A stretch of 64,000 bases of DNA from Nectonema munidae (lineage: Eukaryota; Nematomorpha; Nectonematoida; Nectonematidae), in assembly GCA_030549495.1 (NCBI GenBank), contig JAUIRK010000054.1, positions 1 to 64,000 on the forward strand. Direction: 5' to 3'. The position numbers and the translations under genes were made by a program. Below are positions 1 through 11,430 of the stretch, in pieces. Each line of letters begins with the position of its first letter. Positions within the stretch are counted from its first letter, which is position 1. Under the pieces are notes generated by a model. It searched no databases. It saw only the letters and a program-made list of their open reading frames with translations, and was not told the DNA's origin.

Positions 1-161
1 TTTCATCTAATTATAAAATGGCTGATAAAATATATTTGTGATTCTTAGTCTGGAAAGGTATCAGTTTCTTCAATTAATCCGATAAGTATTATCTTTAAAT
101 CTTTTGAATTTACGTTTTAATTTATACCTTTTGAGGTTTTGAATTTAATAATTGCTCGTTT

Positions 162-1256
162 ATGAGTGATGGTGAATATAAGGACGCGGGAACCTATAAG
201 TGTTCTCAATGTTCTATTTTAACCGAAGAGATGATCCAATGTGATAATTGTTTTGAGTGGAAATGTTTTGATTGTCAAAATTTCAATAAAAGTTTTTTCA
301 AAACACTTGATAAATTTAGCCAGAATGGTTTTCGTTGGCATTGCACCGAATGCAGAAATAAAAATTGAAGTTCGATTAAAGAGATTTTTGATATAGTAAA
401 AGATTTGAAATCACAAATTGATGAACAAAACTCGATTATCAAAAAACTCAGTGAACAAGTTGAAGAGCTTAAAACACCTAGAGTTGAACAAAAGTTGTCT
501 TTTGCTGAAGTAATAAGCAAGAAAAGTGATAAACCAAAAAAATTTTGTACCAAAAATTGTATAGTTGTGAAAACAAATCAAGAATTTTTATCTGGTAAAA
601 AAAATGAGGCTGAAATATTTCTGCATGAAAATTTGAAGTCTAAATGTAATATAAATAAAATTAAAGTTTTAAAATCCAAAAAGCTGTTAATTGAGGCTTC
701 CTCTACAAAGTGCCGCAATAAAATCGAAGATGAATTGAAGGAAAAATTTAAGACAACGCAACTTGAAAATACAGTTCCGAAATTAACCTTCAAAAAAGTT
801 CCAAATTTCATAGAAATGAACGAAATAAATGAAAAAATATCATCACAAAATGATATTAAAGTTGAAGATATTATTTCAGTAGAAAAATATAAGTTCAATT
901 CCCATAAAGACCATTATGGAATTGATGTGGAATTTGATAAACAAGCTTTAACTAAAGTGCTAAAAGCAGGTAAAGTATATATTGGATTTTCATCATATCC
1001 AATAATCCCTATTTTACCGCGTGTAAAGCAGTGTTCAAATTGTCTTAAACTAGGACACTTTAAAAGTTTATGTAAATCAAAATCACAATATTGTTCTCTT
1101 TGTGGAGATAAAGATCATGAATACACGAAATGTTCTTCAGAAATAACAACTTGCAAAAATTGCAAAGATAAAGGAATGCAAGCTGATCATCACCCATTTT
1201 CAAAAGAATGCCCTCTTAAGAAAAAAATATACGATAATTTGTTGATAAAAAAATGA
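162..1256 (+). pseudogene. LINE A ORF1: PHD-like finger, coiled coil, zinc knuckles
   Basis: This ORF1 would package the LINE RNA. It opens with a PHD-like cysteine cluster (CSQCSILTEEMIQCDNC, residues about 14-30, then C and H further on). A lysine/glutamate-rich segment, likely coiled coil, follows around 405-560, and the C-terminus holds two CCHC-type knuckles plus a further C/H cluster (1028-1225; CSNCLKLGHFKSLC is the first). The reading frame is the same before and after an in-frame TGA at 366-368, so one nonsense mutation separates the PHD part from the rest. The stop at 1254-1256 is followed at once by the ATG of ORF2. Whether the PHD finger binds chromatin is unknown. Confidence 0.8.
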
Positions 1257-4180
1257 ATGAATTGGATATATTACTTTCTAATGGTTGACGAATCATTTGA
1301 TTTAACAGATTTGCTTTTTGATAATTATGATAAAAGTTATGATGTTCATTTACATAAATCTGATATTTTAAAATTAAATGAAGATAAATCTTCTGATTTT
1401 TTCAATTTTAGCATATTATCAATGAATGTTCAATCTATTCGAGCAAAATTCATTCATATTGAATTAATGTTAAAACAATTAAAAAGAAACAATGTTTACA
1501 TTGATGTCTTAGCCTTGCAAGAAACTTGGATGTTGGATGATATTACATATAATATACCTGGTTACATGTTTTTTTCTCAACCGAAGAGAATTTCACAACA
1601 TGGAGGCTTATGCTTTTTCGTTAAAGAACAGTATAAAGTTGACATTTTGGATAGTGAATTTTCGTCAAATCTTTATGAAGTTTTTTCCATTAGCTTAACT
1701 TCTGGTTTTTCAAATATTTTATCTTTTCACAATATTTACCGATTGCTTCTTTTTGGTAGCGATTATATGGATGAATTTTTTGAAAATTTTCAAACTTTTT
1801 GATGAAAAACAAACACAATAATAACAGATCAATTATTCTTGGTGATTTTAATATTAACCTCCTCGAATATAATAATAAGAATTATTCTTCCTTTTTTTTG
1901 AATTTGCTTATGCAACACCATTTCGTACCTTCAATCACCAAACCAACGAGATACCAAGCATTTACATTGATAGATAATATATTTGTATCAAGTGAGAAAA
2001 AATTTAAGGGATACAATATACAAACATCCTTTTCAGACCATATTTCAATTTTTACAACCATTGAACATAGCTTTCGAAATCAATTGCATAAAAATGAGAA
2101 ATCTCCCAGAGTCATATTTGATAAGAGTTTTTTTCAGAATCTATTACGTTCAATTTGTTGGTACTTTCCAAGTGAGTCTGATCCAGAAAATATGATTTAC
2201 ACAATTAATCATTGTTTAAGTTATTGTGCAAATCAAGCTAAAAAAGTACAAAAAATTCCAATAAGTATAAAGAAAGATTTGCTGAATGGGCAAATGAAGA
2301 ATTATTGACTCTAATAAAGAAAAGGGATAAAGTATTTTTTAAAATTAAAAGAACCCGTGAATATAAAATAAATTATGATTTAAAAAATCAACATGCTCAC
2401 TTTTGTCAACAAGTAAAACAGATAACGAGAAGTTTAAAAGAAAAATTCTATGCACGATTGTTTGAAAACAAAATAGCAAAGAAGTTTGGAAGAATATTAA
2501 TAAATTGATTAAAAAGAATGAAGATTCATCTTTAATTCTAGAAGATAATTCTCAAATCATAAATGAACAAAATCTATGTGATTTCATAAATAATTCATTT
2601 ATTAGCCGTGTACCTCAATCATCTTTTTCTGAAATGATAAATTACATTCCTTTTCAAAGTTCGAAGTTTAGACTTGAAGAAATCACTCTGGAGGAAGTGC
2701 ACATTGCCATTAAAAATTTGAAAAATAGTAAAAGTGAAGATTTTTATGGAATTTCTTCTTATCACCTAAAACTCATTGAAAATGAAATAGCATATTCACT
2801 ATTTTTAGCTTTTAATTCGTGCATGCAAAATTCACTCTTTCCATCATGTCTTAAAATTAGTAAGTGCATACCTGTCTACAAAAAAAAAGGTGAGAGACAC
2901 GACATCAACAATTATCCTCCAATCTCTTTGATTAGCATAATTTCAAAACTTTTGAAAAAATTATTCTCAAGCAATTAATTCATCATTTTGATCAAAACAA
3001 TCTCTTCAATTCAAAGCAGTTCGGTTTTAGGAAAAATTCTTCTCTACGTTTGCACATTCATTTTTCTTGACATCAATTTATGAATATCTTGATTCTGGAG
3101 ATTATATTTTAGCATTGTTCCTAGATTTATCAAAAGCGTTCGACTCAGTATCACATGAAAAACTTTTATTCAAGCTGGAAAAGTATGGATTTGATGAAAG
3201 AACTTTGAAACTTTGTGTTTGCGAATGATAGTTATTCAAATTTGATTCATGTATCCAGAGGAGTACCTCAGGGTTCTGTTTTGGGTCCCTTCCTTTTTTA
3301 ATTTATATTAATGACATATTTCAATCAAACGCTTTGTTAGAGTTTTTAGCTTTTGCTGATGATTTGACTATTCTTATACCTTATTCATTTCTCCTAAATG
3401 TTTCTCTGGCTCAGAATAAAACAATTGAGTCTGTTTATAGAGAAAATGTCAATAAAGTTTTTGGTTGGTGTACAGTGAATGAACTTGGAATTAATAACTC
3501 TAAAACTGTTCATATGTTTTTTTCTAAGAAAAATGCTCAGCCTACCTTCTTGAAAAATCTCAATTTGCATTTATCAGTATCTCATAATTATTTAGGTTTA
3601 ATCTTGAGTGAAAAATTGAATTGGAATCTACACATTAAACACATTTGCACTAAAGTTAGTATTGTAATTGGTATTTTATATCGATTCAGATCACTCCCAT
3701 CGAAAATTAAACTGGATATATATATAGATCACTAGTTTTGCCTCATCTTTCTTATAGTTTGGTCTATTGGGGCTTTGTGGACCTCTCAAGTTTGCAAACT
3801 CTTCAAAAAAATGCATAAGATTGGTATCCAATCTGACATTCCGAGCGCATACTCTTTCAATTTTTAAAAGTAACAACTTGCTCAATATAAAAGAAATTTA
3901 TACCAAACAACTTTGTATTGTGGCTTGGAAATTTTATAATAGATATTTGCCTGTGGCCATAAGCAATTTTTTCACATTCAATCATGATTCAGAACGTTTT
4001 TCCCCAAGATATATGTATAATTTGCAGATACCATCATATTGCTTGAAATCCACGCAGTCAAGTTTGAAGTTTCGTATAACTAAAATCTGGAATGAATATT
4101 TGCAAGATTTTCAAATTATGAATATTTCACTTTCAACATTGAAAAGACGCCTGAATGAATATTTATTGAAACAAGATTGA
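1257..4180 (+). pseudogene. LINE A ORF2: endonuclease and reverse transcriptase, broken
   Basis: Relic of the LINE polymerase. The endonuclease is recognisable from NVQSIR and LALQETW (about 1420-1530), GDFN (about 1839) and SDH (about 2033). The RT spans about 2680-3640, with FLDLSKAFDS (about 3120), GVPQGSVLGP (about 3260) and the catalytic FADD (about 3352). The C-terminal thumb-like region runs to 4180, with no RNase H. The frame shifts at least at about 1750-1800, 2300, 2500, 2980-3330 and 3735. The aspartates of FADD are intact, so the gene decayed by indels rather than by loss of catalysis. Confidence 0.85.
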
Positions 4181-4651
4181 ATCAATTTTGTGATGATTTA
4201 ATATAATTTGATTTTTTTATATCAATTTCATTTTTAACTATGTTTAATTGTTGATTTAACATTTATGAACAATTAAAAAAAATATTTTAATGTTTTCTTT
4301 TTTTTTAGTATTTCTGTTACGGTCTTCTGACCCTTGAAATACAAGCATATTCTCAAATGTGAAATTTTTTTTTATGAGATTATTTTATGCTAATAAATTC
4401 TTCTTCTTCTTATTAAATAAATAATACAAAATAAACTAACAAAATGGCGAATTTGTTCAACTCGAAGTTTGTCTGAAGATAAGCTCATCAACTCAATTAC
4501 TAACACTATTTTCCTCCCAACCCCCTTCCTGAAGTTATCCTCTCTATTTCAGGCTCTTATTCTCTTTTTTTTTTTTTACTTTATATCTCATCACCACAAC
4601 TTTCCCAAACCTCATACACACCCCTCATCACACCATCTTTCCACTTTCGCC

Positions 4652-5773
4652 ATGAATCCGCAAACTAAACGCATAAGACAAGATGATACATCACCCCTTA
4701 CATCCTCCCAAGTTATCTCCGATTTTTTCGATGGATTTATTTCCAACATTACACTTCCTGCGGAACATCTAATCAGCTTCCACAAATTAAAAACCGAAGT
4801 TTTGCTTACACACTCCGATAAGATCGAAAAGCTAACCAACTTTCTGCATTCTCACTCTTCACACACAAACCCCCCACCTACAAAAACTTACTCACAAACA
4901 ACCACCACTACATCGCCCTCATTCCCTACATCCACTATTTCCAATACCCCACAATCAAATTCCTCCGTCATCACAACTCAACCACTTCACTCACTACCCA
5001 AACAGAAAAAACTCCTAGACCCAAAACTCTCAATAATGATCTCACCAACTACTCCCTCTGAAAACAGATCTCAAAAAGCTTCTTTCAAAAAAAATATTAT
5101 AAAGAATATGGACACAAGCACTCAACCAATAGTAATAAAAAATACCCGAAGCTCCTCCTCTGGATCCCTTCTTTTTCAATTTGAGAATAATCATCAGAAA
5201 AACTTGGCCATCAACTCACTATCGAAAAAGGGCATCACCGCCAAAGAAATTCCACCCATTCTCCCTCGTTTTGTTCTCTCTGGCATTCCTGCAGACCTCC
5301 CCATAGAAGACATTCCCACACAATTCACTCAAGAAAACTGCTTCCTTAAAGACCTAGGAACAATCACGTCAGTAAGACAACTCGGAAAAAAGGGCTTTTA
5401 CTCATACAACATAACTTTCGAAACATCCACCAACACACTTTTCAAACACTTCTGTGAAAATCCTAAAATTATTATCCACCACACCATCCTCCACCCTAAA
5501 ATTTTCAAACCACGGCTCTCTCAATGCGCAAACTGCCTGAAATTCAATCATTCCACTTCAAAATGCAAAGCAGTATCCCCACATTGTAATTACTGCGGAG
5601 ACAGAGGGCACTCGATTGAGTCATGCATTTTTGCTAAAGATCCCTCTAAAATCTCTTGCTCCAACTGTCACCAAAAACACTCTTCCACTTCCGACACATG
5701 CCCTCACCGCATACAACATATAAAAAACATGCATGACTTACACTCTAACATAATCAAAAATTTCATATGCTGA
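4652..5773 (+). CDS. LINE B ORF1: gag-like RNA-binding protein with zinc knuckles
   Basis: Intact ORF of 373 codons. The frame is open upstream to 4469, but the ATG at 4652 is preferred: it sits in a good context (ttcgccATGa) and its protein start aligns with that of the related ORF1 at 39435 (both reach an FxxFI motif about 20 residues in). The N-terminal third is rich in Ser, Thr and Pro; a middle domain (about 5140-5510) resembles the RNA-binding fold of LINE ORF1s. Three cysteine clusters follow (CANCLKFNHSTSKC, CNYCGDRGHSIESC, CSNCHQKH; about 5525-5700). The stop overlaps the ORF2 start in the string ATGCTGA. The predicted role is ribonucleoprotein formation. Confidence 0.85.
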   Translation: MNPQTKRIRQDDTSPLTSSQVISDFFDGFISNITLPAEHLISFHKLKTEVLLTHSDKIEKLTNFLHSHSSHTNPPPTKTYSQTTTTTSPSFPTSTISNTPQSNSSVITTQPLHSLPKQKKLLDPKLSIMISPTTPSENRSQKASFKKNIIKNMDTSTQPIVIKNTRSSSSGSLLFQFENNHQKNLAINSLSKKGITAKEIPPILPRFVLSGIPADLPIEDIPTQFTQENCFLKDLGTITSVRQLGKKGFYSYNITFETSTNTLFKHFCENPKIIIHHTILHPKIFKPRLSQCANCLKFNHSTSKCKAVSPHCNYCGDRGHSIESCIFAKDPSKISCSNCHQKHSSTSDTCPHRIQHIKNMHDLHSNIIKNFIC

Positions 5774-8700
5774 ACTTCCTACACATAAACACTAATCACT
5801 CATCCACCAGCTGGGCAAACCTCACGAACATACTACACAGCTTCATTCATGATATAATTTCAATCAACGAGCCATACGCACTCAATCTCTCTCTACCCTC
5901 CATTCCCAGCACATATTCCTCTCTCTACATATCACCACCCACCTACTACTCCGCTTGCATTTTACTAAAATCATCACTCATTTTTACGTTCCTCAAGCAA
6001 TTTTCCTCACAACAATACGCTTTTGCGATAATTTTTTCATCCAACACTCCCCTCCTTTTTTGCTCTTACTATTCCCCACCCTCCAATACAAAAGCTTTCA
6101 CTGATGCCTTCACTTTCGATCTCAACCGCGCCAAAGCGCACATATCAACAATTTCCAAATCTTTTTACCTCATCATTTGCACCGACTGCAACGCGCGATC
6201 CTTCCTTTGGGACCAAAAAGAAAACTTACGCGGCATCGAGGCGACATCCTTCATCGCCCAACACAATCTACACATTTGCGACAACACAACAGAGCCAACC
6301 TTCCTGAGAATTATAAACAACATTGTCACCTCATCACATATTGACATAACTTTCTCTTCAGCAAACACGTACGATCTCATCTCAAACTGGGCCATCTCCG
6401 ATCAACCCTCCGCATCTGATCATCACTACATCACTTTTCAACTCAACATCAACGCGAAAGCACACACACGCACCCCCACGAAATCTCCAAAATACACACA
6501 CTGGAACACCTTCCTCCTTACTCTATCCACCAATTTACCGCACTGCACACCCGCACTTCACTCAACTACCACCACAGAAGAAGCCGCTCGCAACATAAAC
6601 AACGCTCTAACTACTTCGATAAACTCGTCCACCCCTTCAAAGCCCTATCCCCAAAGAAAAAATGCTTATTTTTGGACACCAGCCCTGAGCCAACAAAAGA
6701 AAACACTACGCCGGGCCGTCAAAAACTTGAGGAAAAACCCCTCACCCTTGAACATCACATTTTACACACACACTCGACAACTCTACCTCAGCTCAATAAA
6801 AACTGCAAAGCGAAATGCATGGATTAGTTTTACCTCATCCACATCATCCAATCCATGGTCCACCATCAACAAAATCATCAAGTCAAAAAAGCCTACGGCC
6901 GATTTCCACAAACTACTTCCAGACCTAAACGCCGATTCAATTCAAATAAATCCACCTTTTCTCTCTTCCTTTTTTCCTGCCGACAACCCCCTCTCTGACG
7001 ATCCATATCAAGCCGCATTACGCTCCTCCTCACTCACACTCACAACATCGCTAACCATCCATCACTTCCCAGCCATAACATCATCTGAACTCTCACACGC
7101 AGTAAACTCGCTCCGACCCAGCTCAGCCACAAGCCTCGATTTAATCTCCACAAATCACATTAAAAAGTCAATCCATCTCTTAGAAAAACACTTAATCAAC
7201 ATATACAACGCTTGCATAACCCTCTCCTTTTTTCCTTCATTATGGAAAATAGGAAAAGTTATTTTTCTACCAAAACCCCACAAAGATCTATCAGAACTCA
7301 AAAACTGGAGACCCATTACCATTCTTCCCGTCCTCGGCAAAATCCTAGAAAAAATCCTTCGAAGAAGGCTCGTCCACTACATTACTCAAAACAACCTCAT
7401 CCCTCCCTCCCAGTTTGCCTATCTTCCTCATCGAAACACCGAGTCAGCCTTATCAAAACTAACTGAACACCTTCAACACTCCATCACATCCCACAAAACC
7501 GCTACAGTCCTATTTCTAGACATTGATAAAGCATTTAACAGCGCCTGGCACCCCGCAATCCTTCTGAACATGCATCTCAAAAAATATCCACCCTACATGA
7601 TTAAATTCATACACAACTATCTACAAAATCGAGCTTTAGTTTTTCGCGAAAAATCAACACGTGCAGTTCACTTGCTATCACTCTCTACCCCTCAAGGAGG
7701 ATGCCTCTCCGACATTCTCTGGCTTATCTTGATAAACCCTCTTTTCGACATCCTCGACTCAAACGCACACTTCTCACAATGCTTCTCAGATGACCTGCTA
7801 TTTTCCTTTTCCTCGAACACACAACCCGAAAACATTCAGCGCATCTCATCCCTTTTCAACGCTTTAAACTTCACCGCTAATTCACTCAAAATCACCTTTA
7901 ACACATCCAAAACCACACTAATGCATTTTACGCGCAAACATTCTCCGCATCTACCCCTACGCATCAACAACACAACTCATACAACCCGCAAGAACCACTA
8001 AATACTTGGGTCTCACCTTTCAAACCAATTTGAAATGGTCTACACACTTCAAAAACATTTACACAAAACTCACCAAGACCTTATTTCAATTAAGAGCAGC
8101 CATTTCATACAAATGGGGCCTCAACATCCACCACTCTCTTTTTATTTACAAATCACTCATACTTCCATCACTTCAATATGGCATTCTATCTTGGGGGTCA
8201 TCACTCGATCATCCCACAACCCTGACTTTTCTTTTTAAAATCCATCGCCTTAGTCTTTTAACAATTTCAAAAGCTTTCCGCACAACTTCCACTTCTTCTT
8301 TAGAGTTCATGTTAAAATGCCCGCCCCTTCTCATTCATTTGAAAAGCACACTCATCAAACATTACGTCAAGATATACAAATCCTTACTACCTCCCTCTTC
8401 AGCCTCCATGCTCCACCTACCCTCCAACGCCATACACCCATACACAATCCTTCTCCATAAAGCACTCCCACACCTGCAAAAATACCTCGTACACCAAAAA
8501 GTTCATCCAGCCACACTAACACACCCATCGTCATCTCTTCCATACAACATCACAATTTATCCCAATAAGGACACCGCAATTACCCACATAAAAGAGATCA
8601 GACAACTCTCAAACCTCTCTACACTCAGAATTTTCACAGATGCAGCCAAATCAATAAACAGATGCGCTTTCGCATACGCTCTCCACGCAGGCGACTCTCT

Positions 8701-9508
8701 AATTCCCTTCCATTCCTCAAATTCTCCATTAAACCACTTGACCACGACATATGATGCTGAATGCACAGCCTTAATCGCCTCCTGCTATCACATTACCCAT
8801 AACATTCACCTGTTCAAACAGTTCACCCACATCCATTTCTACACAGACTCACAGAAAATTACACGTGACCTATATCTTCACAGAAACATTCCTTTCCACA
8901 CCTCAATCCTATTCTCAAAACTGCGTTCTCTCTCTTCTCTTTTCACGATTTCTATTCTCTGGTGCCCTGCTCATTCCAACATACAAGAAAACATACGCGT
9001 AGATTTGCTCGCTAAACAAGCCCTTTCCAAAACACACACACCACACCTAACTTCCATAAACCCCGACGTTCTCACTCAAAACCTCACTATACACACATTT
9101 AATCAATGGCAACAGATTATCACCAAGTCCTCCAACACCACGCTCTCAGATATACCGGATATAAAAGCAATTCACCAAACTTGGGCCATCAACAATTTCA
9201 CCCCATCGCGATCCATAATAAGATGGTTTTCAGGTCACTGCCCCAGTAAATCATATCTATATCACATCAAACTCACCGACAATCAAACCTGCCGTTTCTG
9301 CAACGACCCTTTAGAAACACCTTATCATCTATTATTCATACGCCCTTTTTTCATCTTCTATCGACACAAAATGATAAACTCATGCATCAAAACTCTAGGC
9401 CATTTTCCAACCAACTCCAGCCAAATCCTCTTCCACCCCAATTTATTAAACGCACTATCTTCTTCGATTAAAACCATAGAACCCATCCTACTAACGCATC
9501 CTCATTAA
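5767..9508 (+). pseudogene. LINE B ORF2: endonuclease, RT, RNase H; one frameshift
   Basis: ORF2 begins at the ATG overlapping the ORF1 stop; the endonuclease motif LHINTN starts four residues later, which supports this start. Endonuclease residues are seen in INEPY (about 5866), DCNARS (about 6184) and SDHHYITF (about 6418). The RT shows FLDIDKAFNSAW (about 7512), TPQGGCLSD (about 7688) and FSDD (about 7786). RNase H follows with FTDAA (about 8634), AECTAL (about 8759), YTDSQK (about 8840) and the last Asp at about 9003. A terminal CCHC-like motif lies at about 9238-9330. The frame breaks once, at about 7990-8006, consistent with a one-base insertion in an A/C-rich stretch. A sequencing error would make the element intact. 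Confidence 0.88.
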
Positions 9509-9831
9509 GCACTCTTAGGTTCTTTTACTTACATTTTAGAAATCTCTTACTTTATTTCCATCACCCTTGTCAAGCTTAAACCGTCTTCAAGCTCTCAACA
9601 ACGCTCTCGAACGATCTTCAACTAATCTTTAACAAGCAGTTTGCAAGCATATCAATTGATTTTGGAAAGTGCTTTGACATCCTTACCAATCCAATCCAAT
9701 CCATAAATAAGTCATTTTTAACTGTCAATTTTAAAAATGCCTTAAAAAGTACCCCAAAATTTCTTTGCTTTAAAATCCTTAAATAAGCTTTTAAATATAA
9801 GAAAAGGGAGTATTTTTTTTATAAAATGGAA

Positions 9832-9955
9832 AATTGAGCCTCAATGTTTTTTATGATTGACCTCTTAGCTTAACAGTTGAAGGTCAAGGGTTCGATCCCA
9901 AGGCTCCAGACCATCTATAATGCGAGCTGAAAGTGTTTGATATCAAAAACCAATC
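9832..9955 (+). mobile_element. tRNA-derived SINE (family A) with LINE-like 3' tail
   Basis: Contains a Pol III B-box-like string (GGGTTCGATCCC, 9889-9900) in a block shared with copies at 43573-43679 (+) and 39178-39292 (-). Downstream it carries TGAAAGTGTTTGATATC (9928-9944) followed by ACCAATC, closely matching the 3' end of LINE B (GGAAAGTGCTTTGACATC, 9664-9681). This is the tail pattern expected of a SINE mobilised by a partner LINE. The other two copies end differently, so this tail may be subfamily-specific. Confidence 0.65.
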
Positions 9956-11330
9956 AAACCAACTATAATATTGTCCCAAAATTAAAAAAATTGTCTGAAT
10001 ATTTTCCCTTTTCTGAAAAGTTCACCTTTTGAATTTTGATCTGAAAATTTTTACTTTTAAAATAATTAAATTTATTTCCAATTACGATCTTTTTCAACAG
10101 CTTTTTCATAAGTATTTTGGTTATGATTTTTTTCATAGATTTAATATTGAGCCTCCTACACCAGCATATAATCTTTCTATTGTAAATTTACAAACAAAAA
10201 TCACCATATGTTCCTCCAAACACAAACATTAAACTTTTGTTAAAAGCTCTCAAGATTCTCTAACTGATGGTTGATTTCATAATGTTTCCTCTATTGCAAC
10301 ATCCTTTTTTCAGTCTTTCTTCCGGTTATGAGAAAGCCAATGTATTCCATTCCTCTAATTTCGACTTTGAAAATTTTAAAAAGAAATGATTTGCAAAATT
10401 TCTTTCATTCCTGTTGCAACCGATCGAATGTTTCATTATGAATATTGGAAATATACTACTGAACAAGTTTCTTTTTAATTCAAAATAGTAATATAATTTT
10501 TTTGAATTGTGATGAAAATAATAACAAATTTTAAAAAACCAAAAATTAAATTTTTGTAATGGACTTGTTGTTAGGAAATCCCTGATTTATAACATTTCTA
10601 AATACGTTACTATGTATGCCCTTATTTCACTAATTCTCGATAGAAATGGTTAAAAGTGCCGATTCCAAATACCTAAATTTTATAATACCTCAAGGAGATA
10701 TTTTGACATGTTCTTTATGTCTCCTGACTGTTCATAGTTTCTTATAGAAAAATATAGGTATCATGATAGTTAGCACATTCCAAATATAAAGATCGCTTTT
10801 CAAAATAATAAAATCTTTTTTTCTTTGAAATTTAAGAGAACAGAATTTACCCCTTGCCCTAAACGTATATGAGAAATAGTCTGCCTCATTGTAAAGGTTT
10901 GAAGAAAGTTGGAAATTTCATAAAACAATATTGGAGACTAATTCCATCGATTTTTAGAATATTTTTAAAGGGATGAATGAGTTTTTGGTTTATTGTTCTT
11001 TGATTACATCAACTCATTATATCTAAAGCGTAGTGCTTGATCTCCATGCGGTAATTTAAAGGGCAAAATATAATCTGATTGATCAAACAAGATATATCAA
11101 TACTATTAGGTTAGCTCTCAAAATACAAAAAATAGACTCATATAATTTTGTATTTTGATATATATTAATTTCTGCCAGGTACTTGGGGAAAATTGTGAAT
11201 ATCTTTATCGGTAAATTTTTAAATTTAGGGCCAAAAGAAAAATTCCTTACTTTTTAAACAGACCCCTATTCACTCAAATTCACAAATTTTCAGTCCTAAT
11301 AAAATTTTTTGCTGCTTGTACCGTGAGGCT
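9956..11330. other. No gene recognised
   Basis: A+T-rich sequence without a convincing ORF, RNA gene or repeat boundary. A 67-codon ORF at 10029 looks random. Confidence 0.5.
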
Positions 11331-11337
11331 AAAATAA

Positions 11338-11358
11338 GCCGCAGAGTAAGCCGCGGAT
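11338..11358 (+). repeat. GC-rich hairpin-forming repeat, copy 1
   Basis: The string AGCCGCAGAGTAAGCCGCGG here recurs as its reverse complement at 20729-20749. It is one of very few GC-rich strings in the region and can fold with a CCGC/GCGG stem. It lies just beyond the 3' end of an inverted LINE copy. It could be a transposon terminus; unclassified. Confidence 0.5.
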
Positions 11359-11398
11359 TTTTGTTAAAAAAGGAGGGCCATTTTTATATCATAAAATG

Positions 11399-11430
11399 GT
11401 AGGTAGGTAGGTAGGTAGGTAGGTAGGTGG
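11399..11430. repeat. (AGGT)n tetranucleotide repeat at LINE 3' end
   Basis: About seven units of TAGG/AGGT directly abut the minus-strand LINE 3' end. The longer (ACCT)n at 43022-43138 sits in the equivalent place in a sense copy, so the repeat is the LINE tail rather than an independent microsatellite. Confidence 0.8.

Larger units (their letters stand above)
100..4412 (+). mobile_element. Non-LTR retrotransposon (LINE A), PHD/CCHC ORF1, no RNase H
   Basis: A LINE with two ORFs and a 3' UTR ending in a short TTC-rich tract (about 4400-4412). ORF1 is a nucleic-acid-binding protein; ORF2 has an apurinic-type endonuclease and a reverse transcriptase. No RNase H domain follows the RT, which places it with CR1/Jockey-type elements rather than with the I/LOA-like LINE next to it; the clade cannot be fixed by eye. 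ORF2 is broken by several frameshifts and ORF1 by one in-frame stop, so this copy is inactive. The 5' boundary is not defined; the stated start is an estimate. It ends less than 60 bp before the next LINE. Confidence 0.85.
4440..9712 (+). mobile_element. Non-LTR retrotransposon (LINE B), RNase H-bearing, nearly intact
   Basis: Nearly full-length LINE with ORF1 (4652-5773), an ORF2 overlapping it by 7 bp (5767-9508) and a short 3' UTR ending in three CCAAT units (about 9686-9702). ORF2 order is endonuclease, RT, RNase H, terminal CCHC-like motif, as in the I/LOA-like group. Only one frameshift was seen, near 7992. The + strand is strikingly C-rich and G-poor over the coding region. Truncated relatives lie at 11399-13330 (-), 37265-39155 (-) and 39380-43138 (+). 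The 5' end is not precisely defined. Confidence 0.9.
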
